Both the position numbers and the translations under genes were made by a program. From Pseudomonas abietaniphila (lineage in GTDB: Bacteria; Pseudomonadota; Gammaproteobacteria; Pseudomonadales; Pseudomonadaceae): a DNA stretch of 64,000 bases. Position 1 is the first letter of the stretch. Each line of letters begins with the position of its first letter. Where the stretch lies: contig NZ_FNCO01000006.1 in assembly GCF_900100795.1 (NCBI RefSeq), positions 309,317 through 373,316 of the forward strand. The letters are read 5' to 3'. The notes under the pieces are model-generated. The model was not told the origin of the DNA. It ran no database searches and worked only from the letters and a program-made list of their open reading frames with translations. Positions 53,636-63,853 of the stretch are shown here, piece after piece.

Positions 53636-55528
53636 ATGAAATGCGATCCCCCTCTTAGCGCGCCGCCATCACTTGCCGTGAAACCCCGCCTGATCCGCCA
53701 CCTGTTCCTGCCGCCACTGGTCATCCTGCTGATGATCGCGCTGGGCTATGTCACCTATCTGTACAGCGAAAAGAACGGCATCAAGGCACTGGGCGAGAAC
53801 GGTGAACGTCAGCTTGAGCTGCACGCCCGGACCGTCGAAAGCGAAATCAACAAGTACAACTACCTGCCCAGCGTGCTGGAGCTCGAATCCAATGTCTCTG
53901 ACCTGCTCAACGACCCGTCGCCGGAATTGAGAACCAAGGTCAACGACTACCTCGAAGGCCTGAACCGTCGCAGCCGTAGCCGCGCTATCTATGTGCTCGA
54001 CACCACCGGCCGCGTGCTGGCCACCAGTAACTGGCGTGACGCCGACAGTTATCTGGGCGAAGACCTGTCCTTCCGCGCGTATTACCAGGACGCCATTCGC
54101 GGTCTGCCCGGTCGGTTCTACGGCATCGGCAGCACCACCGGCGAGCCCGGCTATTACCTGGCGCACGGGCTGGAAGAGAAAGGCAAGATCATCGGCGTGG
54201 CAGTGATCAAAGTACGCCTGGAAGCCCTCGAAGAACGCTGGCAACGTGCGCGCCTGGAAGCGTTCGTCAGTGACGAGAACGGCATCATCATCCTGTCCAG
54301 CGACCCGGCCAGACGCCTGAAATCGGTTCGTCCGCTGACCGCCGAAGTCAAAGAGCGGCTGGCGCGCAGCCTGCAATATTACTGGTGGCCGCTGAACGAG
54401 TTGGTGCCGCTTGAGCGCGAATCAATCGCCGACGGCGTCGAGAAGCTGACCTTCCCCGCCAACAGCAGCGTCGACCATGAACACACCGTGGTGAGTTATC
54501 TGGCGCAGACCCGCGACCTGGCCGACACGCCGTGGCACCTGACCTTGCTGACACCGCTGGAAGACCTGCGTCGCGAAGCGGCCAATCAAGGCATGCTGGT
54601 GGCCGTTGCCTGTGCGCTGGTGGCGTTCCTGCTGATCGCCTGGAACGAGCGCCGCAAGGTGATTTCCACCCGCCTCGCCGCGCGTGAGGCCCTTGAGCAA
54701 GCCAACAACGAACTGGAACGTCGGATTACCGAACGCACCGCCGACTTGCGCGCCAGCAACGAGCGCCTCAAGGGCCAGATTCGTGAACGACGTCAGGCGG
54801 AGGAAACCCTGCGCCAGGCGCAAGACGAACTGGTTCAGGCCGGCAAGCTCGCCGCCATCGGGCAGATGTCCACCAGCATCGCCCATGAACTCAACCAGCC
54901 GCTGGCAGCATTGCGCACGCTGTCCGGCAACACCGTGCGGTTTATCGAGCGCGGCGCGCTGGACATCGCCAGCACCAACCTGCGAACCATCAACGATCTG
55001 GTCGACCGCATGGGCCGAATCACCGCCAGCCTGCGGGCCTTTGCCCGACGCGGCGAAGACAAAGGTCAGGCGTCGTTGGGCAAGGCCGTTGCAGCGGCCT
55101 TGCAGTTATTGGCCGGACGCCTGGAAGCCAGCGCCCTGGATCTGCATCAGCAGATCGACGATGTCGAACTGGCAATCGATCAAACCCGCCTTGAACAGAT
55201 TCTGGTCAACCTGATCGGCAACGCGCTGGACGCCATGCAGGCACAACCGCTGCCCGTGCTGTGGCTCGAAGGCGACCTGTTCGAGGGCCGATATCGCGTG
55301 CGTGTTCGCGACAACGGCCATGGCATTGACGCCGAAGCACGCAAGCACCTGTTCGAACCGTTTTTCACCACCAAGCCCGGCGAGCAGGGTCTGGGGTTGG
55401 GCCTGACGCTGTCAGCCAGTCTTGCCGCTGCCGCAGGTGGCAGCCTCAACGCTGAAGACCCGGCTGAAGGGGGCACGATGTTCGTGCTGATTTTGCCGTT
55501 GGTTAACAGCGGGGCTCCGATCATATGA
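53636..55528 (+). CDS. aauS: Sensor histidine kinase AauS (DctB-like)
   Basis: A 630-residue membrane kinase. A transmembrane helix near 22-42 (RHLFLPPLVILLMIALGYVTYLY) precedes a double-Cache periplasmic sensor domain like DctB, then a second helix (LVAVACALVAFLLIAW) near 370-390. A coiled-coil linker leads to the H-box SIAHELNQPLAALRTL, N-box NLIGNALDAM, G1 RDNGHGID and G2 GLGLGLTLS. It should sense acidic amino acids and phosphorylate AauR. ATG 53636 was chosen over upstream starts because CAGGA precedes it and the added residues are not family-like. Confidence 0.9.
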   Translation: MKCDPPLSAPPSLAVKPRLIRHLFLPPLVILLMIALGYVTYLYSEKNGIKALGENGERQLELHARTVESEINKYNYLPSVLELESNVSDLLNDPSPELRTKVNDYLEGLNRRSRSRAIYVLDTTGRVLATSNWRDADSYLGEDLSFRAYYQDAIRGLPGRFYGIGSTTGEPGYYLAHGLEEKGKIIGVAVIKVRLEALEERWQRARLEAFVSDENGIIILSSDPARRLKSVRPLTAEVKERLARSLQYYWWPLNELVPLERESIADGVEKLTFPANSSVDHEHTVVSYLAQTRDLADTPWHLTLLTPLEDLRREAANQGMLVAVACALVAFLLIAWNERRKVISTRLAAREALEQANNELERRITERTADLRASNERLKGQIRERRQAEETLRQAQDELVQAGKLAAIGQMSTSIAHELNQPLAALRTLSGNTVRFIERGALDIASTNLRTINDLVDRMGRITASLRAFARRGEDKGQASLGKAVAAALQLLAGRLEASALDLHQQIDDVELAIDQTRLEQILVNLIGNALDAMQAQPLPVLWLEGDLFEGRYRVRVRDNGHGIDAEARKHLFEPFFTTKPGEQGLGLGLTLSASLAAAAGGSLNAEDPAEGGTMFVLILPLVNSGAPII

Positions 55529-55561
55529 ATCACATCCCGGAAAGTCGCCGACCGGGCCATT

Positions 55562-55629
55562 TTTTCGCGGATGAATCCGCTCCCACAGAGGATTGCATTC
55601 TTTCTGTGGGAGCGAATTCATTCGCGATG
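55562..55629. repeat. REP pair in tail-to-tail orientation between aauS and aauR
   Basis: CGCGGATGAATCCGCTCCCA (from 55566) and CTGTGGGAGCGAATTCATTC (from 55604) are inverted with their CTGTGGGAG ends facing inward and only about 14 bp apart. All other pairs in the window have those ends outward. The result is a compact, very stable hairpin. Confidence 0.85.
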
Positions 55630-55658
55630 AAGGCAACGCTGATGGATTGGATTTGCAC

Positions 55659-56984
<1,326 letters not shown>

Positions 56985-56986
56985 CC

Positions 56987-57922
56987 TCAATCCCCCAGGA
57001 GCGTCTTTCCAATCAACTCATCCACCTCCGCAGCCTTTGGCGCGGTGGCCGGGCCCCAGCGTGTAACCGCAATCGCCGCCGCCGCATTGGCGCGCACAGC
57101 GGCCGTTTCCGCAGAAAGGCCTGCCGCCAACCCGGCCAGCAACACACCGGCATGGGCATCGCCCGCACCATTGGTGTCGATGGCCGTGACCGGAAAACCG
57201 CCCACGTGTTGCGCGTTGCTTCCCTGACGAATCCAGCAACCTTGCGGGCCGTCGCGCACCACGATCAATGCGCCCTGATTCAACCACCTCGACAATTGCT
57301 CCAGCGCATCGGCAATCGCCTCGCAGCCGGTGAAACGCAACGCCTCTTCGCAGTTGCTGGTCCACAGCGTGATCATCGGCAGCACGGCCTGCATCTCGGC
57401 GCTGTCCGGTGAATTGACCAGCGGCCCCGGGTCGAACACCACGCCTGCGCCCTTCGGCAACTCAGCCAGCCAGCTCAGCAAGGCCGACACTTTATGCTTG
57501 TGCAGCAGGCTGTAACCGCTCACGAACACATAGTCGTCGGGCTGCACTGCCACGCTGTGCAGGTCGTCGCGGGACAAGCCGCCCTCCGCGCCGACGTAGG
57601 AGATGAAAGATCGCTCGGCGGAGGGTTCGATCAATGCCACCGACAAGCCCGTGTCCTGATCGTCCGAACCTGGCGTAGCGATTTCAATGCCTTCGGCGGT
57701 CATCGCCCCACGGGCCAGGTCGCCGAAGCGGCCGGTGCCGTGACGACCAAGATAGACCGTCTGCAGGCCGTTACGGCAGGCCGCGGCCATGACGTTGAAA
57801 CCACCGCCGGTCTCGAACGTCGCCGAGCGGGCAAGCACATCGCCCCCCGAGCGCGGCAAGGCATCGAGCGCCATGACCAGGTCCACCACGACCTGGCCGG
57901 TGTACAGCAATCTAGCGGGCAT
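56987..57922 (-). CDS. PfkB-family carbohydrate/nucleoside kinase
   Basis: A 311-residue ribokinase-fold kinase. RSGGDVLARSATFETGGGFNVMAAA near the N-terminus is the PfkB signature 1, and DTNGAGDAHAGVLLAGLAAG is signature 2 with the catalytic Asp. It resembles E. coli YegV in length and setting: it is coupled to a permease (11-bp overlap), an ADP-ribosylglycohydrolase-family gene and a GntR regulator. The substrate is probably a nucleoside or a ribose derivative freed by the hydrolase (inference). Confidence 0.85.
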   Translation of the reverse strand: MPARLLYTGQVVVDLVMALDALPRSGGDVLARSATFETGGGFNVMAAACRNGLQTVYLGRHGTGRFGDLARGAMTAEGIEIATPGSDDQDTGLSVALIEPSAERSFISYVGAEGGLSRDDLHSVAVQPDDYVFVSGYSLLHKHKVSALLSWLAELPKGAGVVFDPGPLVNSPDSAEMQAVLPMITLWTSNCEEALRFTGCEAIADALEQLSRWLNQGALIVVRDGPQGCWIRQGSNAQHVGGFPVTAIDTNGAGDAHAGVLLAGLAAGLSAETAAVRANAAAAIAVTRWGPATAPKAAEVDELIGKTLLGD

Positions 57923-59381
57923 GAGCAGCCTCTTTGGTGACGACACGGCGGTCGCGGGAACCGCCGAGCAACGCATACAGGCCGCCAGCGACCACGAAGG
58001 TCACGATCCAGCCCAAGCCGTTGTGGCCGAACCAGGAATCAGACAGGAAGCCCTTGAACAGCACGTTTTCCGGCGTGGTCGCGACGGTGGTGAAGCTGAA
58101 GCCCAGCACGATCGCCAGTGCCCACGCACCCAGCGCTCGCCATTCGATACCGCCGCGATACCAATAGGCGCTGCGGGGCGACACGTCCATCAGGTCTTTG
58201 GCGGAATAGTAGTGGCGATGAATCAGGTCGACCACAAAGATCCCGACCCACGCCGTGATCGGCACGGCCAGCATCGAGATGAAGGTGATGAACGGGCCGT
58301 AGAAGCTGTCGGCTATCAGCATGAAATAAATCGAGCCGGCGAAGATCGCCACGATGTCGACGATCACCGCGTGAACGCGCTTGATCTTCAGCCCCAGGGT
58401 CAGTGTGGTCAGGCCCGCCGAGTACACCGACAGGTTGTTCGACAGCAGCAGGCCGCCGAATGCTGTGATCAGGTAAGGAACGGCCATCCAGGTCGGCAGC
58501 AGTTCGCGGATCGCGATGATCGGGTCGGTCGCCGAGGCCAGGTGATCGTTGCCGACCGACAACAGACCGCCAAGGGTGATCAGCAATACCAGCGGAATGC
58601 CCGCGCCGAACGCGGCTGAGGCAACCAGGCGAGTGGCCTTGACGCTGCCGTGCTGATAACGGGACATGTCAGCACCTGCGTTGGCCCAGCCGATCCCGGT
58701 GCCCGCAGCCATGGTGCCGACGCCGATGATCATCGCGCTCAGCGGGGCTGGCGCGGCGTTGAACACCGCCGTCCAGTCGATGTGTGCGATCAGGAAGCCC
58801 CCGACAATGACGTTCAGCGCACCAAAAATGTAGGTCGCCCATTTCTGGATGACCAGCAAAGTGGCGTGGCCCAGACCCGAGACGGTCAGGGTCATCAGCA
58901 CGAAGATCGCGATGAACAGCAACGTCAGGCCCGGCGAGTTTTTCGCCTCGACCGCCGTGCCGAACAGGATCGAGCACAACGACAGCAGCACGAACGCCGC
59001 CGTGGTGGTGTTCACGGTTTCCCAGCCCAGACGGGACATCAGCGAAACGATGGTAGGACCGATGTTGCCGCGCACCCCGAAGATGGCGCGAGAGAGGGTC
59101 AGACTCGGCGCGCGACCGCGACGCCCTGCAATGGAAATCACACCTACCACGGCAAAGGAGCCTGCCGCCCCAAGAATTGCCACGATGATTGCCTGCCCGA
59201 TCGACAGACCGCGAAAGGCCACCAGTGTCGCGCCCAGCGGCAAGCCGAGAATGCTGATGTTAGCGGCGAACCAGACCCAGAACAGTTGCAGCGGATGCCC
59301 GTTGCACTCGTTTTCCGGAACCGGCTCGATGCCGCGTGTTTCAAGCTGTCCTGCGCCTTGAGCGGCGTTGGATGACGTCAT
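57912..59381 (-). CDS. NCS1-family cytosine/purine/nucleoside permease
   Basis: A 489-residue inner-membrane transporter of the nucleobase-cation-symport-1 (CodB-like) family, with about 12 helices. The opening NECNGHPLQLFWVWFAANISILGLPLGA, then RGRAPSLTLSRAIFGVRGN and GIGWANAGADMSRYQ are characteristic. ATG 59381 was chosen because AGGAG lies 8 bp before it; an ATG seven codons earlier lacks a site. The gene overlaps the kinase by 11 bp. The ligand is likely a nucleobase or nucleoside. Confidence 0.88.
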   Translation of the reverse strand: MTSSNAAQGAGQLETRGIEPVPENECNGHPLQLFWVWFAANISILGLPLGATLVAFRGLSIGQAIIVAILGAAGSFAVVGVISIAGRRGRAPSLTLSRAIFGVRGNIGPTIVSLMSRLGWETVNTTTAAFVLLSLCSILFGTAVEAKNSPGLTLLFIAIFVLMTLTVSGLGHATLLVIQKWATYIFGALNVIVGGFLIAHIDWTAVFNAAPAPLSAMIIGVGTMAAGTGIGWANAGADMSRYQHGSVKATRLVASAAFGAGIPLVLLITLGGLLSVGNDHLASATDPIIAIRELLPTWMAVPYLITAFGGLLLSNNLSVYSAGLTTLTLGLKIKRVHAVIVDIVAIFAGSIYFMLIADSFYGPFITFISMLAVPITAWVGIFVVDLIHRHYYSAKDLMDVSPRSAYWYRGGIEWRALGAWALAIVLGFSFTTVATTPENVLFKGFLSDSWFGHNGLGWIVTFVVAGGLYALLGGSRDRRVVTKEAAHAR

Positions 59382-59566
59382 GGGAAATGCTCCTGTTGCC
59401 ATTTGTTCTGGTTGTGGGCAGTACGCAACGCAAGTGACATCCGTGTCGCAGGACGCCTTCGGTGTCCGGTCTGGACAGTAAAAGGCTCCGGATCGCCGCT
59501 GTGATCAGGGGCAATGGGGGTGTCTCTTATTTAATTCCGCTTGTCAGTTCAGTTTGCCAGCGTCGG
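59382..59566. other. Spacer between hydrolase and permease genes
   Basis: 185 bp with no gene. No terminator hairpin with T-run is seen on the minus strand, so read-through from the GntR-hydrolase pair into the permease is possible. Confidence 0.35.
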
Positions 59567-60583
59567 TCAGACCGCACGCAGGGACAGCAAATGCTCGACC
59601 ACTGGGTAAAGTTCGAGCCCGTTCACGGTCTTGATCCGTTCGATCAACTCGGTCGGCCAGGCGCTCATGCCCTGGCATGCACCCAGCATCGCGCCAAGAA
59701 TCGCGGCGATGGTGTCGGTGTCACCGCCCAGGCTTGCGGCCATGCAGACGGCATCGAAAGCCGTCAGCTGACCCGACGCGACCTGATGTGCCAGCGCGAA
59801 AGCGGCCACCACCGATTCCTGCGAGGCCACTGACGTGCCGATCACGTCGTAGATCAGTTCAGGCAGTTGGTCATTGCTGCAGTCGGCGCAGAGCTTTTTC
59901 GCCCAAACGATCCGCGACGCGATGCGACCGCCCGCAATCCAGTGACCGTGACGCTCGGCGCGTTGCGCAATGCGCACGGCGATGTCCAGCGCATCACTGA
60001 GGCTGACGCCGTTGATGCCCGCCGACACCACCGCCGCGACGGCGGCGGCACTGGAAATGCCAAGGGTGGTGTTGTGGGTCACCTGACACGCCTGCATCAC
60101 CGACTCGACAAACTGCGCTTCTTCCTGCACATCAGCGGCAATGCCGACCGGCGTGATGCGCATGGCGGCGCCATTGGTGGTGCCAAAACGGCCTGACTCC
60201 TCAGGGCTGTGGCCTGCCAGAATCATTTCAATGGCGCGCTTGGTGGACGGGCCAAGCAGGTCTTGCGAGCCTTTGGCCTGCATGACCACTTCCCAGTCGA
60301 TCAGGCTCTGCGCCAGGTCAGACGGCTCAATGCGTCCGCCGCCGGCAATCAGCAGCTCCGCCACCAGGACCGCCTGCTCGGTGTCATCCGTGATCGAGCC
60401 GGCCACCATGTTCGGGGCGATGGGCTGGTCGGCATCGGCAGCGGTGAGCGTGGTAATGCAGTCAAAGCGTTGCTTGATCTGCTCGCGACTCAACGACTGC
60501 GTGGGCATACCCAACGCATCGCCAAGGGCCAGGCCGTAAAAAGCGGCCAGCGCGCGGTCGCGAATGTCGATCAATGCGGTCAT
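59567..60583 (-). CDS. ADP-ribosylglycohydrolase family protein
   Basis: A 338-residue member of the DraG/ARH fold. DRALAAFYGLALGDALGMPTQ is the family start, GSITDDTEQAVLVAE gives the first metal-binding TDD triad, and SLGGDTDTIAAILGAMLGA the second (DTDT). Two Mg ions would be bound. In a gene cluster with a permease and a sugar kinase the substrate is more likely a nucleoside or N-glycoside than ADP-ribosyl-protein, as suggested for E. coli YegU. It overlaps the GntR gene by 4 bp (ATGA). Confidence 0.88.
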   Translation of the reverse strand: MTALIDIRDRALAAFYGLALGDALGMPTQSLSREQIKQRFDCITTLTAADADQPIAPNMVAGSITDDTEQAVLVAELLIAGGGRIEPSDLAQSLIDWEVVMQAKGSQDLLGPSTKRAIEMILAGHSPEESGRFGTTNGAAMRITPVGIAADVQEEAQFVESVMQACQVTHNTTLGISSAAAVAAVVSAGINGVSLSDALDIAVRIAQRAERHGHWIAGGRIASRIVWAKKLCADCSNDQLPELIYDVIGTSVASQESVVAAFALAHQVASGQLTAFDAVCMAASLGGDTDTIAAILGAMLGACQGMSAWPTELIERIKTVNGLELYPVVEHLLSLRAV

Positions 60584-61293
60584 GTAGACGATCCAAAAGC
60601 CAGGTGAAGACGAAAATGCACGGGATCCAGAAGGCTTTCCACGTGCTCCATGAAACGGTGTCGCCGGTCGAACGTGGTCCGTGTCGCCTTGAGAAACACC
60701 GAGCCGGGTTCGCGCAGCATCAGCGCGGCATCGTCGTTGCTCAACGGCTCCGCGCCGATCCATTGGTCGCCGCGATCACCGACGTACCCATGAGCCGCCA
60801 GTGTCACGGTCAACGAGTCATCGATAAGCCCGTCGCGGGGCAGGTTTTCGAGGCCATTCATGGCCGGGATCAAGACGCGCTCAAGCGACACCACACTGCC
60901 GTCCGCCGCCGTGCGACGGCGATCCAGCGCAATGTAATCCGCCGTGCCGAAGCGGCCCTCAAGATCAGGACGCTGCACGGCAACCAGCCGCAGGATTTCA
61001 GTGCTGACCCGAGCGCCAGTGTCAGCCAGTGCCTGCGCCCAACCCGCGCGCTGATCCAGGGAAATCCCGTCGTAGGTCACGATCGAACCCACGCCCGTCT
61101 GGGTCGCGATGTAATTACGGCGTTTGAGTTCGGACAGCGCCTCGCGCAGGGTGCCGCGGCTGACGTTGAATTCCTGGGCTAGCAGGTTTTCGCCTGGCAG
61201 CAGCTCACCGGAACCCATCTGGCCGGTTTCAATGCGACGGGCGAGCTCATCGACCACGCGTTTTTTCTTGTCAAATCGAACCTGTCTAATCAT
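60580..61293 (-). CDS. GntR-family (HutC/UTRA) regulator
   Basis: A 237-residue regulator. The winged helix LLPGENLLAQEFNVSRGTLREALSELKRRNYI is near residues 30-61 and the UTRA ligand domain fills the rest (GVGSIVTYDGISLDQRAGWAQALADTG..., SLERVLIPAMNGLENLP). It is first in the minus-strand cluster, as expected for a local regulator of the hydrolase, permease and kinase, like YegW. ATG 61293 is the start of the MIRQVRFDKKKRVVDELARRIE family-like sequence; upstream in-frame codons run into the REP region. Confidence 0.88.
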   Translation of the reverse strand: MIRQVRFDKKKRVVDELARRIETGQMGSGELLPGENLLAQEFNVSRGTLREALSELKRRNYIATQTGVGSIVTYDGISLDQRAGWAQALADTGARVSTEILRLVAVQRPDLEGRFGTADYIALDRRRTAADGSVVSLERVLIPAMNGLENLPRDGLIDDSLTVTLAAHGYVGDRGDQWIGAEPLSNDDAALMLREPGSVFLKATRTTFDRRHRFMEHVESLLDPVHFRLHLAFGSST

Positions 61294-61379
61294 GTACAAA
61301 TTGATATCCGAAAGAGGTGGATGGGAGCAAGCGGTTTTTTTAACGAGGGTTGGAAATGTGTGACAGCGGTTGCAGTGCG

Positions 61380-61443
61380 TCGCGAGCAGGCTCGCCCTCA
61401 CCCGGGCAACGAGGAGCCCTGTGGAAGCGCGCCTGCTCGCGAA
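61380..61443. repeat. Degenerate REP pair, GAGCAGGCTCGC / GCCTGCTCGCGA
   Basis: TCGCGAGCAGGCTCGCCCTC and GTGGAAGCGCGCCTGCTCGC are inverted with about 20 bp between, in the gap between the GntR and DsbA-family genes. Confidence 0.6.
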
Positions 61444-61464
61444 CGCGTCAGTCAGCGTAGCTCA

Positions 61465-62133
61465 TCATTCGTCGGCATTAACGACACTCGACTGTTCGCT
61501 GATGATCTGACGAATGGCCCCCACAAACACGTCAACCGGCTGCCCCCCGGTCACGGCGTATTGGTCGTTGAAGACGATGGTCGGCACCGAGCTGACACCG
61601 CGCGTGACCCAGAGCTCTTCCAGCTCGCGCACCTGGGCGGCGTATTGGTCGGACGCCAGGACCGCCTCGGCCCGGACACGGTCCATGCCGACTTTCTGCG
61701 CGACGTCCGCCAGCACCTTATGGCTGGACACATCGGCGTGCTGGCTGAAATACGCCGTGAACAGCGCCTCTTTCAGCGCCTGTTGCTTGCCTTCCAGCTC
61801 AGCCCAATGCAGCAGGCGATGCGCGTCGAAGGTGTTGTAGATCCGGCGGTCTCCCGGTTTGAAGACAAACCCCAGTTCCGCGCCGCGCTCACGAATGTTT
61901 TCGGCATTGGCTTGGTACTGCTCATGCGTCGAACCGTATTTCTCGGCGATGTGCTCGAAGATTTCCTGACCTTCAGGGACCATCTTCGGGTTGAGCTCAA
62001 ACGGCTGGAAGTGAATGTGCGCCTGGACTTCATCACCCAGGTGCTCAAGCGCCTGATCCAGCGCCCGCAAGCCGATGATGCACCACGGGCAGGAAACGTC
62101 GGAGATGAAATCGATTTTCAGCGGAGTGCTCAT
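61465..62133 (-). CDS. DsbA-family (FrnE-like) oxidoreductase
   Basis: A 222-residue thioredoxin-fold protein without signal peptide. The active site CPWC lies in IDFISDVSCPWCIIGLRAL. Further family features are a helical insert (GSTHEQYQANAENIRERGAELGF) and the cis-Pro segment GVSSVPTIVFNDQYAVTGGQP. FrnE-like proteins are cytoplasmic disulfide isomerases or 2-hydroxychromene-carboxylate-isomerase relatives linked to oxidative stress. ATG 62133 is five codons into the frame and fits the family start. Confidence 0.9.
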   Translation of the reverse strand: MSTPLKIDFISDVSCPWCIIGLRALDQALEHLGDEVQAHIHFQPFELNPKMVPEGQEIFEHIAEKYGSTHEQYQANAENIRERGAELGFVFKPGDRRIYNTFDAHRLLHWAELEGKQQALKEALFTAYFSQHADVSSHKVLADVAQKVGMDRVRAEAVLASDQYAAQVRELEELWVTRGVSSVPTIVFNDQYAVTGGQPVDVFVGAIRQIISEQSSVVNADE

Positions 62134-62189
62134 GGCAGCCTCATGCAAAAGAGGAAAAACGCCACGATACGCCGATCAGGCTCAGGCAC

Positions 62190-62283
62190 AAACCTGTAGG
62201 CGCGTTTGCCCGCGATCGCGGCGCGTCAATGACGGTGATGGCGTCGGACACGCCTCATTCGCGGGCAAGCGCGCTCCTACACA
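62190..62283. repeat. REP pair (REPIN), GCGCGTTTGCCCGCGA class
   Basis: CTGTAGGCGCGTTTGCCCGC and inverse GCGGGCAAGCGCGCTCCTAC flank about 45 bp. Confidence 0.88.
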
Positions 62284-62287
62284 TACG

Positions 62288-62485
62288 GCGCATCACGTTC
62301 AAACACAGTGAAGCCTTGAAACAACCCGAAGCAGCCGAACGACGCGGTCCCTGTAGGAGACGTCCGAGGTTACGAGGGCAGCGAACTGCGCATCACGTTC
62401 AGACACCGTAAATCCCTGAAACACCCCGAAGCAGCCGAACGACGCGGTCCCTGTAGGAGACGTCCGAGGTTACGAGGGCAGCGAA
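62288..62485. repeat. 100-bp tandem duplication
   Basis: The 100-bp unit starting GCGCATCACGTTCA at 62288 repeats at 62388. The first 45 bp of the unit carry about six differences, whereas the last 55 bp (from CCCGAAGCAGCCGAACG through GAGGGCAGCGAA) are identical. It contains CTGTAGGAGACGTCCGAGG, which vaguely recalls the outer part of a REP. No gene is visible. Confidence 0.9.
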
Positions 62486-62518
62486 TGCGGTCTACCCATA
62501 ACCCTCAGTGTGCCGGCT

Positions 62519-63511
62519 TCAAAGTGCCGCCACGTGCGACGCGTCCTCACGATGCTCACGCAGGTAAGGCAACACGGCAGCGAGCAACGGGGCCTTGAAG
62601 GCTTCCTGGAAACGATGCGCCAGCCCCGGGATCAGCTTCAACTGGCTGCCCTGGATATGCGCGGCAACATGAATGCCGTGCATCACCGGCAACAGCGGAT
62701 CGGCGGTACCGTGCACCACCAGCGTCGGAACGCGCAGGCGGTTCAATAATTCGACGCGGCTGGGTTCGGCGAGTATCGCCAGAATCTGCCGCTTCACGCC
62801 TTCAGGATTGAACGCACGATCGTAGGAAATGGCCGCCTGCTGCAACAGCTTTTGCCGATCATCCTTAACTTCCGGACTGCCCAGTGCCGCCAGCAAATCG
62901 GCTTGTTGTTCGAGCGCTGTCTGGCGATCGGGCGCCCCACGACGCGCGAGCAGTTGCAACAGCGCAGGGCTTGGCATCGGCAAACCGGGTGCGCCGGAAC
63001 TGGTCATGATGAGGGTCAGGCTTTCGACACGCTTGGGCGCCATGTCCGCCAGATGCTGCGCGATCATCCCGCCCATGCTTGCGCCCAGCACATGGAAGCG
63101 CTGAACGTGCAGGGCGTCCATCAGCCCCACGGCGTCCTGGGCCATGTCGGTCAGTGAATACGGCGCCGACACCGGCAGGCCGATCTTGTAGCGCAGCACT
63201 TCGTACGTCAGGTTCGCGGTGGCAGGCGCCTGGACCCACGTCGACAGACCGACATCGCGATTGTCGTAGCGAATGACCCGGAAACCTTGCTGACACAGCG
63301 CGACCACGACCTCGTCCGGCCAGTGAATCAGCTGGCCACCCAGCCCCATGACCAGCAGCAGCGCCGGGTCCGAATCTCGACCGATACTTTGATACGCCAG
63401 GTGCACCTCATCGAGCTCGGCCACTTGCGTGGGAACGTTGACATCGCATCGAGAAGCCGCAAAAGACGGCAAGCTGCACAAAAGCGCAGCCAGGAAAAAT
63501 AAAACCCGCAT
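62519..63511 (-). CDS. Exported alpha/beta-fold hydrolase
   Basis: A 330-residue hydrolase with a signal peptide ([19 protein letters not shown], 19 residues), so it is periplasmic or secreted. The oxyanion loop [19 protein letters not shown], the nucleophile elbow GASMGG, and a late [15 protein letters not shown] and GLAHRF supply the expected Ser, Asp and His. The pattern resembles esterase/aclacinomycin-methylesterase-like families; the substrate is unknown. A longer open frame upstream lacks signal or family features. Confidence 0.85.
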   Translation of the reverse strand: MRVLFFLAALLCSLPSFAASRCDVNVPTQVAELDEVHLAYQSIGRDSDPALLLVMGLGGQLIHWPDEVVVALCQQGFRVIRYDNRDVGLSTWVQAPATANLTYEVLRYKIGLPVSAPYSLTDMAQDAVGLMDALHVQRFHVLGASMGGMIAQHLADMAPKRVESLTLIMTSSGAPGLPMPSPALLQLLARRGAPDRQTALEQQADLLAALGSPEVKDDRQKLLQQAAISYDRAFNPEGVKRQILAILAEPSRVELLNRLRVPTLVVHGTADPLLPVMHGIHVAAHIQGSQLKLIPGLAHRFQEAFKAPLLAAVLPYLREHREDASHVAAL

Positions 63512-63853
63512 GAAAAACACCGAAACGCAGAACCCCAGTAAGCCGCGAGTCTGATGAAGTTTTCCCAAGCGCGCTGCCACAGTTGCATGACATTTTGATG
63601 AAGGGGGCTCAACGGTCGTGAAGCAACCGCAAGCGGCAAGTTGGATGCGGCAAGAAAAGCAGACCGCGTCTGCTTCGGTGCCTCTGTTGAAGGTGATTGA
63701 AACGGTGGGCGCACTGCTATGCAATAAGGGTTGTTCGAGGATCTACGTCCTGCATCGCAGTTGTGAGTGCGAGCTTGGATGGTGTGCATTTCCGCTATTT
63801 GGGGTGACGCTGAGGGCTTGGTTTGTCCTAACGTCCAAACTGTTCCGCCTTCG
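63512..63853. other. Non-coding gap ending in dispersed-repeat sequence
   Basis: 342 bp with no convincing gene. The last 25 bp (CTAACGTCCAAACTGTTCC, GCCTTCG) match the repeat copies at 11878 and 37949-37990 and end abruptly at the IS boundary. Confidence 0.5.
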
